This document shows positions 32,846-43,472 of a stretch of 64,000 nucleotides of DNA, one piece after another. Within the stretch, counting starts at the first letter, position 1. Each line of letters opens with the position of its first letter. The DNA comes from Cellulomonas humilata (GTDB taxonomy: Bacteria; Actinomycetota; Actinomycetes; Actinomycetales; Cellulomonadaceae), in contig NZ_JAUSVB010000001.1 of NCBI RefSeq assembly GCF_030814415.1, positions 682,001 to 746,000 on the forward strand, given 5' to 3'. Under the pieces are notes generated by a model. The model did no database searches. It was not told where the DNA came from and saw nothing but the letters and a program-made list of their open reading frames with translations. A program made the position numbers and the translations under genes.

Positions 32846-34566
32846 TGACCGTTTACCAGGACCCCACCCGGCCCGTCGACGAGCGCGTCGAGGACCTGCT
32901 CGGCCGGATGACTCTCCAGGAGAAGGCCGGCCAGCTCTTCCAGCACATGATCACGATCGGCGAGGGCGGCACGCTCGCGGACAGCGACCCGGTCTTCGGT
33001 CTGCCGTCGGCGAAGGAGTACGTGCACGGCAAGCACATGTCCCACTGGAACCTGCTCGGGGTGCCCGGCAGCGCGCGCCAGATCGCCGAGTGGCACAACC
33101 GGCTCCAGGCGCTGTGCGAGGAGACCCGCCTCGGCATCCCCGCGACGATCGCGACCGATCCCCGGCACGCCTTCACCGACAACCCCGGCACCGCGCTGCT
33201 CTCGGGCCCGTTCTCGCAGTGGCCGGAGACCCTCGGCCTGGCGGCGACGCGCGACGAGGCGCTCATGGAGCAGCACGCCGACGTCGCCCGGCAGGAGTAC
33301 CTGGCCGTCGGCCTGCGCACCGCGCTGCACCCGCAGGTCGACCTGGCCACCGAACCGCGCTGGGCGCGTGCCAACGGCACCTTCGGCGAGGACGCCTCGT
33401 TGACCGGGCAGATGGGTGCCGCGTACGTGCGCGGGTTCCAGGGTCCCGACTTCGGCGTGGACAGCGTCTCGACGATGACCAAGCACTTCCCCGGCGGCGG
33501 GCCGCAGAAGGACGGCGAGGACCCGCACTTCGCGTACGGCCGCGAGCAGGTCTACCCGGGCGGGCGGTTCGCCGAGCACCTGGAGCCGTTCAAGGCGCTC
33601 CTGGCGGCCGGGACGCGCCAGATGATGCCGTACTACGGCATGCCGGTCGGGCTGCCGGGGATCCCCGAGGTCGGGTTCGGGTTCAACAAGCCCGTGCTCG
33701 ACCTCCTGAGGGACGACCTCGGCTTCGACGGCATCATCTGCACCGACTGGGGCCTCGTGTCCGACGCCGAGGTGTTCGGGCAGCCGTTCCCGGCGCGCGC
33801 GTGGGGCGTCGAGCACTTCTCGGTCGAGGACCGCGTCGCGCTGATCCTCGACGCCGGCGCCGACCAGCTGGGTGGGGAGTCGTGCCCGGAGGTCGTCGTC
33901 GCGCTCGTGGAGAGCGGGCGCATCGAGGAAGCCCGGATCGACGCCTCCGTGCGCCGCCTCCTCACGGAGAAGTTCCTGCTCGGGCTCTTCGACGAGCGGC
34001 GCTACGTGGACGTCGAGGCGGCCTCGGCCGTCGTCGGCAACGACGAGTTCCGCGCGGCGGGGCTCGCGGCGCAGGCGGCTGCCGTGACGGTCCTGACCAA
34101 CGACGGGATCCTGCCCCTGGCTCCCGACCTGCGGATCTACGCCGAGGGGTTCGAGGGCACGGTCGACGACCCCGCCGACGCCGACGTCGCGATCCTGCGG
34201 CTCCAGGCTCCCTACGAGCAGCGCGGCCCCGGGTTCGAGGCGTTCTTCCACGCGGGGTCGCTGGACTTCCCGCAGGCCGAGATCGACCGCATCAACGCGA
34301 TCAGCGCGCAGGTCCCGACGATCCTCGACGTCTACCTCGACCGCCCGGCGATCCTCACGCCGCTGGTGGACCAGGCCGCCGCGGTCGTCGTGAACTTCGG
34401 CGCCGGCGACGGCCCCCTGCTCGACGCGCTCCGGGGCGCGGCCCGCGGGAGGCTGCCGTTCGACCTGCCCCGGTCGATGGCCGCCGTCGAGGCGTCCCGC
34501 GAGGACGTCCCGTTCGACACCGCCGACCCGCTCTTCCGGTTCGGGCACGGCCTGCCGGTGGTCTGA
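32845..34566 (+). CDS. Glycoside hydrolase family 3 protein, short form
   Basis: A 573-aa GH3 enzyme without a fibronectin-III domain or signal peptide. The barrel is recognisable: RMTLQEKAGQLFQHM, PRHAFTDNPG, QVDLATEPRWARANGTFGED, MTKHFPGGGPQKDGEDPHFA, and the nucleophile Asp301 in GIICTDWGLVSD. The second domain is reduced. This subgroup includes beta-glucosidases and beta-xylosidases, so the exact sugar is open. It is coupled to the MFS gene by a one-base overlap and shares its promoter. The two GH3 enzymes differ enough to suggest successive cleavage of different bonds in one substrate. Confidence 0.9.
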   Translation: MTVYQDPTRPVDERVEDLLGRMTLQEKAGQLFQHMITIGEGGTLADSDPVFGLPSAKEYVHGKHMSHWNLLGVPGSARQIAEWHNRLQALCEETRLGIPATIATDPRHAFTDNPGTALLSGPFSQWPETLGLAATRDEALMEQHADVARQEYLAVGLRTALHPQVDLATEPRWARANGTFGEDASLTGQMGAAYVRGFQGPDFGVDSVSTMTKHFPGGGPQKDGEDPHFAYGREQVYPGGRFAEHLEPFKALLAAGTRQMMPYYGMPVGLPGIPEVGFGFNKPVLDLLRDDLGFDGIICTDWGLVSDAEVFGQPFPARAWGVEHFSVEDRVALILDAGADQLGGESCPEVVVALVESGRIEEARIDASVRRLLTEKFLLGLFDERRYVDVEAASAVVGNDEFRAAGLAAQAAAVTVLTNDGILPLAPDLRIYAEGFEGTVDDPADADVAILRLQAPYEQRGPGFEAFFHAGSLDFPQAEIDRINAISAQVPTILDVYLDRPAILTPLVDQAAAVVVNFGAGDGPLLDALRGAARGRLPFDLPRSMAAVEASREDVPFDTADPLFRFGHGLPVV

Positions 34567-34576
34567 ATCGAGGCGG

Positions 34577-34610
34577 CGTCGCCCGGTCTCCCCGTGGAGA
34601 CCGGGCGACG
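34577..34610. terminator. Bidirectional terminator between GH3 and clpB
   Basis: A perfect 15-bp stem, CGTCGCCCGGTCTCC (34577-34591) with GGAGACCGGGCGACG (34596-34610), and a 4-base loop. It starts 10 bases after the GH3 stop and ends 1 base before the clpB stop codon on the other strand. Confidence 0.8.
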
Positions 34611-34611
34611 G

Positions 34612-37200
<2,589 letters not shown>

Positions 37201-37244
37201 ATGACCTCCTGAGTGATCGACTGCTTGTCGCAACGCCGTCCGAA

Positions 37245-37265
37245 GTTGAGTCTATTCCGCTCAAC
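37245..37265. promoter_or_regulatory. HAIR element (HspR site) upstream of clpB
   Basis: GTTGAGT-N7-GCTCAAC (37245-37265) matches the HAIR consensus CTTGAGT-N7-ACTCAAG in 12 of 14 arm positions with the exact 7-base spacing. HspR binds HAIR sites before dnaK and clpB in Streptomyces and Mycobacterium. Its place 45-65 bases before the clpB start supports the same control here. Confidence 0.85.
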
Positions 37266-37309
37266 TCTAGGGACCAGCCGGGGAGTCGCCACCGTGCGAC
37301 GATCACGCC

Positions 37310-38251
37310 ATGACCGACGACGCCGACGTGCTCGGACCCGGCTGGACCGCCCGCACCCTCCCCCTGCGCCCCGACGGTGGGACGCCTGACCCGGTTGCCA
37401 CTCTGGTCCATCGTGAGGGCACGGACAGCCGGCGCGCCCTCCTCTACGTGCACGGTTTCGTCGACTACTTCTTCCACACGCAGTTCGCCGACGCCCTCGG
37501 CGCCCACGGGTACGACGTCTACGCGCTCGACCTGCGCGACTACGGCCGGTCCATCCGCGACGGCCGCCCGCCGAACTACATCACCGACCTGGGCACGTAC
37601 GCGGAGGAGATCGACGCGGCGATCCGGATCATCCGCGCCGAGCACGACGAGGTCGTCCTGCTGGGCCACTCCATGGGCGGGATGGTCACCTCCCTCTGGG
37701 CCGACGCGCGCCGTGGCGAGGGCCTCATCGACGCGCTCGTGCTGAACAGCCCGTGGCTGGACCTGCGCGGCTCGTGGTTCGAGCGCACGGTGTTCACCGC
37801 TGTGCTGCGGGGCGTCGGCAGGATCGCGCCGCGCCTCGTCGTCGGCAAGATCGGCCCGTTCTACGGTCGCGCCCTGCACGAAGGCACCGGCGGCGAGTGG
37901 TCGTACGACCTGGCGTGGAAGCCGCTGGACGGCTTCCCGGCACGCGCCGGGTTCGCTCGGGCCGTGCGCCGGGGCCATGCGCGCGTCGCCCGCGGCCTGG
38001 CCGTCGACGTCCCCGTGCTGCTGCTGGCGTCCGACGCGTCCGGCCCGGACGACGTCTGGCACGACGCGCTGGTGACCACCGACTCGGTGCTCGAGGTGGC
38101 GGACATGAAGCGGCTGGCCCCGAACCTCGGCCCCGACGTCACGTTCGTCGAGATCCCCGGCGGCGCCCACGACCTGGCGCTGTCCCCCGCCCCGGCCCGC
38201 GACACGTACGTCGCGGAGGTCCTCGCGTTCCTGGACGCCCGGCTGCCGTGA
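37310..38251 (+). CDS. Alpha/beta hydrolase (serine aminopeptidase S33-like)
   Basis: A 313-aa hydrolase. The oxyanion region LLYVHGFVDYFFHTQFADALG, ALDLRDYGRS, the nucleophile elbow GHSMGGMVT (Ser near residue 122), a lid, the acid in LLASDASGPDD, and the catalytic His in EIPGGAHDLALS are all visible. The pattern is close to monoglyceride lipase or lysophospholipase-like S33 proteins. It has no signal peptide. Its stop overlaps the next gene's start (GTGA, 38248-38251). Confidence 0.88.
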   Translation: MTDDADVLGPGWTARTLPLRPDGGTPDPVATLVHREGTDSRRALLYVHGFVDYFFHTQFADALGAHGYDVYALDLRDYGRSIRDGRPPNYITDLGTYAEEIDAAIRIIRAEHDEVVLLGHSMGGMVTSLWADARRGEGLIDALVLNSPWLDLRGSWFERTVFTAVLRGVGRIAPRLVVGKIGPFYGRALHEGTGGEWSYDLAWKPLDGFPARAGFARAVRRGHARVARGLAVDVPVLLLASDASGPDDVWHDALVTTDSVLEVADMKRLAPNLGPDVTFVEIPGGAHDLALSPAPARDTYVAEVLAFLDARLP

Positions 38252-39132
38252 CCACCACCGTCGAGCGAGCGCGCGTCCGGGCCCTGCGGATCGCGGCGCG
38301 CTACCGCCGCACCCCGCCGGGCCGGCTGGTGCAGCGCACGGTCGACGGCTTCGTCGCCATCGAGCCCTTCGACCGCGCGATGACGCTCGCGGCGCAGGCG
38401 TTCGTCTCGGTGGTGCCCGTGATGATCGTGATGGCGGCGTTCCGGCCCACCCAGCCCGGCTTCGGTGCGTTCCTCGCCGACAGCATGGGCCTCTCGGACG
38501 CCACCAGGGACACGGTCGTCGACAACGTGTCGACGGATGCGACGGTGGGCAGCAGCGTCAGCCTGCTCGGCCTCGTCGTCGCCCTGATCACCGCGACGAG
38601 CTACTCGCGGGCCCTGGAGCGCATGTACGCCAAGGTGTGGCAGGTCAAGCGGCCAGGCCTGCACGCCGCGTGGCGGTGGCTGGCGACGGTGCTCGCGGTG
38701 ATCCTGGCGGTGGGGCTGCTGGGCCTGACCCGAGAGGCCACCGAGGGAGTGCCACTGCCGGCGCTGTGGGACTTCGTCCTGCGCATGATCGTCTGGACGG
38801 TCGTGTGGACGTACGTGCCGTGGGCGCTCCTGCGCGCCGAGGTCCCCGTGCGTGCGCTCGCGTTCACGGGTGCCGTCACGGCGTTCTTCATGTGCGTCCT
38901 GAGCATCGTCGGCATCGTGTACCTGCCGATCGTCCTGGAAGCTGGTGCACGGCAGTACGGGGTGCTCGGTCTGGTGTTCGCCTACATCGGCTGGCTCTTC
39001 GCGTTCAGCTTCGCGCTCGTGCTGGCTACCGTCATCGGCCGTGCGTGCGCCGAGGACGAGGGCGCGCTCGGGCGGCTGGTGCGCGGACGTCGCAACGACG
39101 ACGCCACCGCGCCGCGCGTCCTCACGGAGTAG
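38248..39132 (+). CDS. YihY/BrkB-like membrane protein
   Basis: A 294-aa inner-membrane protein with about six helices. The N-terminal RLVQRTVDGFVAIEPFDRAMTLAAQAFVSVVPVMIV block resembles the conserved start of YihY/BrkB proteins, and the central SYSRALERMYAKVWQ motif is typical of the family. The role is unclear; older virulence and RNase BN labels are not supported here. It is translationally coupled to the hydrolase and overlaps the end of the convergent CLC gene by 11 bases. Confidence 0.82.
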   Translation: MTTTVERARVRALRIAARYRRTPPGRLVQRTVDGFVAIEPFDRAMTLAAQAFVSVVPVMIVMAAFRPTQPGFGAFLADSMGLSDATRDTVVDNVSTDATVGSSVSLLGLVVALITATSYSRALERMYAKVWQVKRPGLHAAWRWLATVLAVILAVGLLGLTREATEGVPLPALWDFVLRMIVWTVVWTYVPWALLRAEVPVRALAFTGAVTAFFMCVLSIVGIVYLPIVLEAGARQYGVLGLVFAYIGWLFAFSFALVLATVIGRACAEDEGALGRLVRGRRNDDATAPRVLTE

Positions 39133-40420
39133 CGGGAGCCGGATCCGGTGCAGGGTCCGCGGGCGCCACCAGCGCGGGCCGGTTCGTCACGATGAGCCAC
39201 GCCGCGAGCGTCGCCAGCACGACCGGGATCAGCAACGTCACCTGCGGCACCACGGCGATCGCCATGAAGATGCTGAGCCAGCCGTTGCGCGTGGCGGCGA
39301 CGACGATGCCGACGACCGCGGCGCTGACGGCGAGCGCGAGCGGCACCGCGTCGAAGGCCTGGTGGATGGCGAACCCGAGCGCGACGCCGACGAAGAGGGC
39401 CGGGAAGATGCGGCCGCCCCGGAACCCGGAGGTGGCCGCGACGAGCATCGCCAGCAGCTTGATGCCGGCCATCGCGAGGAAGCCGAGCGCAGTCGTGGTC
39501 GCGGCCAGCCCGGGCAGCTCCTGCATCTGCGTGAGGCCCTTGAACAGGGTCACCTCGCCGCCGAGCGCGCCGAGCAGACCCAGGATCAGGCCACCGGTGG
39601 TGAGCATGAGCACCGGGTGGCCGATCCGCCGGAAGAGCCGGTGCAGCGGCACGAACAGGTACACCGCGACCAGGCCGAGCAGCGCCGAGCCGACCGCGAT
39701 GGCGATCGCGAGGCCGAGGTCGCCCAGGCCGCCGTACGTGTAGGCGGGGACGTCGACGGCGAGGTCGAGGTCCTCCAGCTGCATCATCGTGAGGGAGCCC
39801 GCGGTGGCGGCGACGAGCGGCGGGAACAGCCGGTCCCACAGCGGGACGCGACGGTCGCCCGGGTCCAGCTCGGAGAACAGCAGGGCCGCCGCGACGGGCG
39901 TGCCGAACATCGCGCCGATCGTCCCCGCGACGGCCATCATCAGCCAGATCGGCGCCTTCACCTTCGGCAGGAACCGCATCCCGATCCCGACCGCGAGGCC
40001 GACGTTGATGCCGATGATCGGGTTCTCGGGACCCAGGCTCACGCCGCCCGCGAGCATCAGGACGAGGGCCAGCGCCAGCCCGGGCAGCACCCGCAGGGGC
40101 AGCGGTTCCGCGACGAGCTCGAGGGTCGCCGGGTCCGGGCCCGCGTGCCCCGGCACGTACCGGACGACGAGCCCGATGAGCAGACCCGTCGCCGTCAGCA
40201 CGCCGATGATCCACAGCGCGGAGTCCGACGTCAGCCCGACCGCCGCGCTCAGGTCGTCCCAGATCCAGTGCTCCAGCAGGCCGGCCAGCCGGCTGAGCCC
40301 GAGCAGCGTCAGGGCGCTCACGATCCCGACGATGACCGCGGGGACCGCGAGCCGGAGCAGGTTCAGCACGGGCACCCGGAACGGTTCCTCCGTCACGACC
40401 GGCGAGGGCTCCTGCGTCAT
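39122..40420 (-). CDS. CLC family ion channel/transporter
   Basis: A 432-aa membrane protein with about 10-11 helices. Two CLC signatures are seen: GGVSLGPENPIIGINVGLAVG (the GxxGPE region carrying the gating glutamate) and SGFRGGRIFPALFVGVALGF (the GGxFxP region). There are no cytoplasmic CBS domains. Chloride or another halide is the likely ion. Its ATG overlaps the stop of the SulP remnant (ATGA), so it is the last gene of a coupled minus-strand operon headed by the CDF gene. Confidence 0.88.
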   Translation of the reverse strand: MTQEPSPVVTEEPFRVPVLNLLRLAVPAVIVGIVSALTLLGLSRLAGLLEHWIWDDLSAAVGLTSDSALWIIGVLTATGLLIGLVVRYVPGHAGPDPATLELVAEPLPLRVLPGLALALVLMLAGGVSLGPENPIIGINVGLAVGIGMRFLPKVKAPIWLMMAVAGTIGAMFGTPVAAALLFSELDPGDRRVPLWDRLFPPLVAATAGSLTMMQLEDLDLAVDVPAYTYGGLGDLGLAIAIAVGSALLGLVAVYLFVPLHRLFRRIGHPVLMLTTGGLILGLLGALGGEVTLFKGLTQMQELPGLAATTTALGFLAMAGIKLLAMLVAATSGFRGGRIFPALFVGVALGFAIHQAFDAVPLALAVSAAVVGIVVAATRNGWLSIFMAIAVVPQVTLLIPVVLATLAAWLIVTNRPALVAPADPAPDPAPATP

Positions 40421-40824
40421 GTGGGTGCTCCTTCGTCGGCGGTGCGGGCATCACGGTGGTCGTCGACCCAGGCCTGGCCCTGTTCGATGGCGTCGCGGGT
40501 GGAGGAGAAGATCTCGTCGTCGGCGGTCAGGATGTTCTCGCGGCCCGGCAGGTCGGGCGCGATCCCGGTGGTGAACCCGGTCATCACGGCTTTCGACACG
40601 AACTGCATGACCGACCCGAGCCGCAGCATCCCGAGCGCCAGCATGACGAGGCCGACCAGCAGCGTGAGCGTGGCGATCGTCGACACCACGCCGGCGTACA
40701 GCCCGACCACCGGGTTGAACCCGCCGATGTTCGCGTACGCCATGCCCTCGGGGATGGAGAACAGGCCCGTGACCAGGCCCGACGAGACCTCCTTGCCCGT
40801 CGGCTTCCCCCAGCCGCCGGTCAC
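40417..40824 (-). pseudogene. SulP sulfate permease remnant, two large in-frame deletions
   Basis: A 135-aa open frame made of three SulP pieces. Residues 8-49 are the conserved first helices (SIPEGMAYANIGGFNPVVGLYAGVV). Residues 50-88 are a middle helix pair (LGMLRLGSVMQFVSKAVMTGF). Residues 90-122 match the last part of the cytoplasmic STAS domain (ENILTADDEIFSSTRDAIEQGQAW). A normal SulP has about 500 residues, so about 50 and then about 300 residues are missing at the two joints, with frame kept. GTG 40824 overlaps the CDF stop and the end overlaps the CLC ATG. Sulfate transport is not possible; a residual peptide or purely translational coupling role cannot be excluded. Confidence 0.8.
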
Positions 40825-41828
40825 AGGGCGGGGTCCTGCGGCTCGGACAGCGAGAGCGTCGCACCGACGACCGCGGGCGTCTTCGCCAGCCGACGCTCCA
40901 GCGACGCCAGCGCGTGCGACGCGGCGTCCTCGGGCAGGTTCCCGGTCAGGTCCACCGCGCCCGTCAGGTAGACCTGCCGGGCACCCACGAACTCGAGCCG
41001 CATCTCCGTGACCCGCTCGACCTCCGGCAGCGCGAGCAGCGCGCGGACGGCCGCGTCGTTCAGGCGCGGGTCCACCACCTGGCCGACGAGGAACCGCCGG
41101 TTGCGGTCGATGAGCACGATCGCGACGACCGCCAGCAGCACGCCGACGAGGATCGACCCGATCGCGTCCGGCACCGGGGAGCCGGTCGCCTGGTGCAGCC
41201 CGATGCCGGCCGTCGCGATGAGGATGCCGACGAGGGCGGCCGCGTCCTCGAAGAACACCGCGCGCACAGTCGGGTCGGACGTCTCCAGGACGTGGTCCAG
41301 CAGGTCCCGCTCCTGCGTCGCCGCGGCTCGCTTCGCCTGCCGGGACGCCTGCAGGAACGAGATCCCCTCCAGCACGAACGACACCGCGAGCACCACGTAG
41401 GCGACGATGAAGTCGCCGGCCGGCTCCGGGTTCGCCAGCTCCGAGATGCCGTGCGTGATCGACACCCCCGCACCCACCGCGAACAGCCCGATGGCCGCGA
41501 ACAGCGACCACACGTAGACCTCGCGGCCGAAGCCGAGCGGGTGCTCCTTGTCCGGGGGCTTGGCGGCGCGGCGCTGGGCGATGATCAGGAAGATCTCGTT
41601 GCCGGTGTCCGCCCACGAGTGCGCGGCCTCCGCGAGCATCGACGCCGACGCCGTGATGACGGCCGCCGCGCTCTTGGCCACCGCGATGAGCAGGTTGGCG
41701 CCGAACGCGACGACGACGGTGAGGACACTCTCCGAGCCCGAGCCCGAGCCCGAGCCCGAGGCCTGCGCCGAGGACCGTCCCGTGATGTCGACCGCGGACT
41801 CCGCGTGGTCGTCGGGTGCGTCCGCCAT
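40821..41828 (-). CDS. Cation diffusion facilitator family transporter
   Basis: A 335-aa metal/proton antiporter. Six helices are visible, with AAHSWADTGNEIFLI in helix 2 (H-x3-D metal site), FFEDAAALVGILIATAGI in helix 5 (the second site with E/D), and a C-terminal cytoplasmic dimer domain (VERVTEMRLEFVGARQVYLTGAV). The N terminus has a serine-glycine run encoded by CCGAGC hexamer repeats (41732-41760). ATG 41828 starts it. It probably exports zinc, iron or manganese and leads the CDF-SulP remnant-CLC operon. Confidence 0.9.
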   Translation of the reverse strand: MADAPDDHAESAVDITGRSSAQASGSGSGSGSESVLTVVVAFGANLLIAVAKSAAAVITASASMLAEAAHSWADTGNEIFLIIAQRRAAKPPDKEHPLGFGREVYVWSLFAAIGLFAVGAGVSITHGISELANPEPAGDFIVAYVVLAVSFVLEGISFLQASRQAKRAAATQERDLLDHVLETSDPTVRAVFFEDAAALVGILIATAGIGLHQATGSPVPDAIGSILVGVLLAVVAIVLIDRNRRFLVGQVVDPRLNDAAVRALLALPEVERVTEMRLEFVGARQVYLTGAVDLTGNLPEDAASHALASLERRLAKTPAVVGATLSLSEPQDPAL

Positions 41829-41879
41829 GTCACGTGAGTAGCACACGGGCAGGGTGATGTCTCCTGTTCCGCTGCCATT

Positions 41880-41891
41880 CGGATGCATCCG
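41880..41891. promoter_or_regulatory. 12-bp palindrome between the CDF and VOC genes
   Basis: CGGATGCATCCG (41880-41891) is a perfect palindrome in the 90-bp divergent spacer, 28 bases before the VOC start and 52 before the CDF start. It could be an operator for either gene; no regulator gene is adjacent. Confidence 0.35.
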
Positions 41892-41918
41892 TCCTGGTCC
41901 GGGTGTTGGGTGGTGGCT

Positions 41919-42701
41919 ATGACCACTCGACGCGAGGCCTGGCCCCCCGGCACTCCTGCATGGGCCGACATCACCGTCCCCGACCTCGCGGTCGCCCGCG
42001 CGTTCTACGGGCCGCTGCTCGGCTGGGAGTTCGAGGTGGGCGGCCCGGAGGTCGGCTACTACACGCAGGCCTACGTCGGCGACCGACGCGTCGTGGGGCT
42101 CGGGGAGCCCATGAGCGACGACCCCGCCCCGCCGCCGGCCTGGTGCGTCTACCTCGCCACCGACGACCTCGCGGCGACCGTCGCGGCCGTCGCCGAGGCC
42201 GGCGGCACGGAGGTCGTGCCGGCGATGCCGATCATGGACTTCGGCAGCATGGCGATCGTCACCGATCCCGCCGGGGCCGTGTTCGGCGTGTGGGAGTCCG
42301 CCTCGCACACCGGCTGGGACGTCGTCGACGAGCCCGGCTCGATGGTGTGGTGCGAGGCGATGGTGCACGACCAGCCGACGGCCGTCGCGTTCTACCGGCA
42401 GGTGTTCGGGTACGGCGTCGAGGACCTCAGCGCCCCCGGCTTCACCTACGCGTCGCTGTCCCTGGACGGCCACCCCGCGGCGGGCGTCGGTGGCTACGGC
42501 GCCCAGGCGGGGTCGGACGCACCGGCCGCCTGGACGATCTACTTCGCCGTCACCGACGCGGACGCCTCAGCCGCGCGCGTCGCCGAGCTGGGCGGCACGG
42601 TCGTCAGCCCGCCGACGGACAGCGCGTTCGGGCGCATGACGATCGTGTCGGGGCCGTTCGGCGAGGTGTTCGCCCTCATCGCACCGTCAGGCGGGTCCTG
42701 A
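41919..42701 (+). CDS. VOC family protein with two glyoxalase-like domains
   Basis: A 260-aa protein with two vicinal-oxygen-chelate modules. The first is residues 10-125 (WADITVPDLAVARAFYGPLLGWEFE to DPAGAVFGVWES). The second is residues 140-255 (SMVWCEAMVHDQPTAVAFYRQVFGY to GPFGEVFALIAP). It matches the common actinobacterial hydroxylase-named VOC proteins of Streptomyces. The function of this group is not settled; a ring-opening dioxygenase or resistance protein is possible. ATG 41919 starts just before the first domain. Confidence 0.85.
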   Translation: MTTRREAWPPGTPAWADITVPDLAVARAFYGPLLGWEFEVGGPEVGYYTQAYVGDRRVVGLGEPMSDDPAPPPAWCVYLATDDLAATVAAVAEAGGTEVVPAMPIMDFGSMAIVTDPAGAVFGVWESASHTGWDVVDEPGSMVWCEAMVHDQPTAVAFYRQVFGYGVEDLSAPGFTYASLSLDGHPAAGVGGYGAQAGSDAPAAWTIYFAVTDADASAARVAELGGTVVSPPTDSAFGRMTIVSGPFGEVFALIAPSGGS

Positions 42702-42731
42702 CCGGTCCGGCGACGCCTAGGCTGGCGGATC

Positions 42732-43472
42732 GTGAGCCTCCCGTCCGACGCGTTCCGGCACGTTGCCGCGCGCCCCCACGAGCCGCTGCGCACGTTCCAT
42801 CCGCGCCGCGCTCCGCTGGGCCGCGAGCGCGAGGACGCGCTGCGGTTCCTGTGGCCGCGGCTCGGCTTCTCGGTGCACGACGCGGACTCGCCGATTCCGC
42901 TCACCGCGGACGGCTCGCTGGACACGGTGAGGCTCTTCGGGCGGTCGGCGCCGGTCGTCCTCGAGATCGGCTCGGGGATGGGTGAGACGACCGCGACGAT
43001 GGCCGCGGCGGACCCGTCGCGCGACTACCTGGCCGTCGAGGCCCACCTGCCGGGCGTCGCCAACCTGCTGGGACTGCTCGACCGCGCCGGCACCACGAAC
43101 GTCCGGGTCGCCCACGGCGACGCGCTCGACCTGGTCCGCACCGCACTGCCCGAGGAGTCGCTCGACGCGGTGCACGTGTTCTTCCCCGACCCCTGGCCCA
43201 AGGCCCGCCACCACAAGCGCCGGCTCGTGCAGGAGACCCACGTGGCGCTGCTGCGGTCGCGGCTGCGCGTCGGCGGCACCCTGCACTGCGCGACGGACTG
43301 GGTGGACTACGCGGACGCCATGCTCGAGGCGCTCACGGGCGACCCGTTCCTGGAGAACACCGCCGACGGCTTCACCCCGCGCCCCGAGCACCGGCCGGTC
43401 ACCAAGTTCGAGCAGCGCGGGCTCGACCTGGGCCACGAGGTCCACGACGTCGTGTTCCGGCGGTTCCGATGA
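42732..43472 (+). CDS. trmB: tRNA (guanosine(46)-N7)-methyltransferase
   Basis: A 246-aa SAM-dependent enzyme that methylates G46 in the tRNA variable loop. The SAM motif VVLEIGSGMGETTATMA, the second motif YLAVEAHLPGVANLL, and the family signature VHVFFPDPWPKARHHKRRL are all present, as is the closing TKFEQRG. GTG 42732 is the start. The stop overlaps the next gene's ATG (43469-43472). Confidence 0.95.
   Translation: MSLPSDAFRHVAARPHEPLRTFHPRRAPLGREREDALRFLWPRLGFSVHDADSPIPLTADGSLDTVRLFGRSAPVVLEIGSGMGETTATMAAADPSRDYLAVEAHLPGVANLLGLLDRAGTTNVRVAHGDALDLVRTALPEESLDAVHVFFPDPWPKARHHKRRLVQETHVALLRSRLRVGGTLHCATDWVDYADAMLEALTGDPFLENTADGFTPRPEHRPVTKFEQRGLDLGHEVHDVVFRRFR

Noticed and set aside
40417..40824. 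Functional small sulfate transporter
   Set aside because: Most transmembrane helices and most of the STAS domain are missing, so transport is not credible.
41732..41760. CCGAGC hexamer run as phase-variation switch in the CDF gene
   Set aside because: The unit is 6 bases, so slippage cannot shift the frame; it only changes a Ser/Gly stretch.
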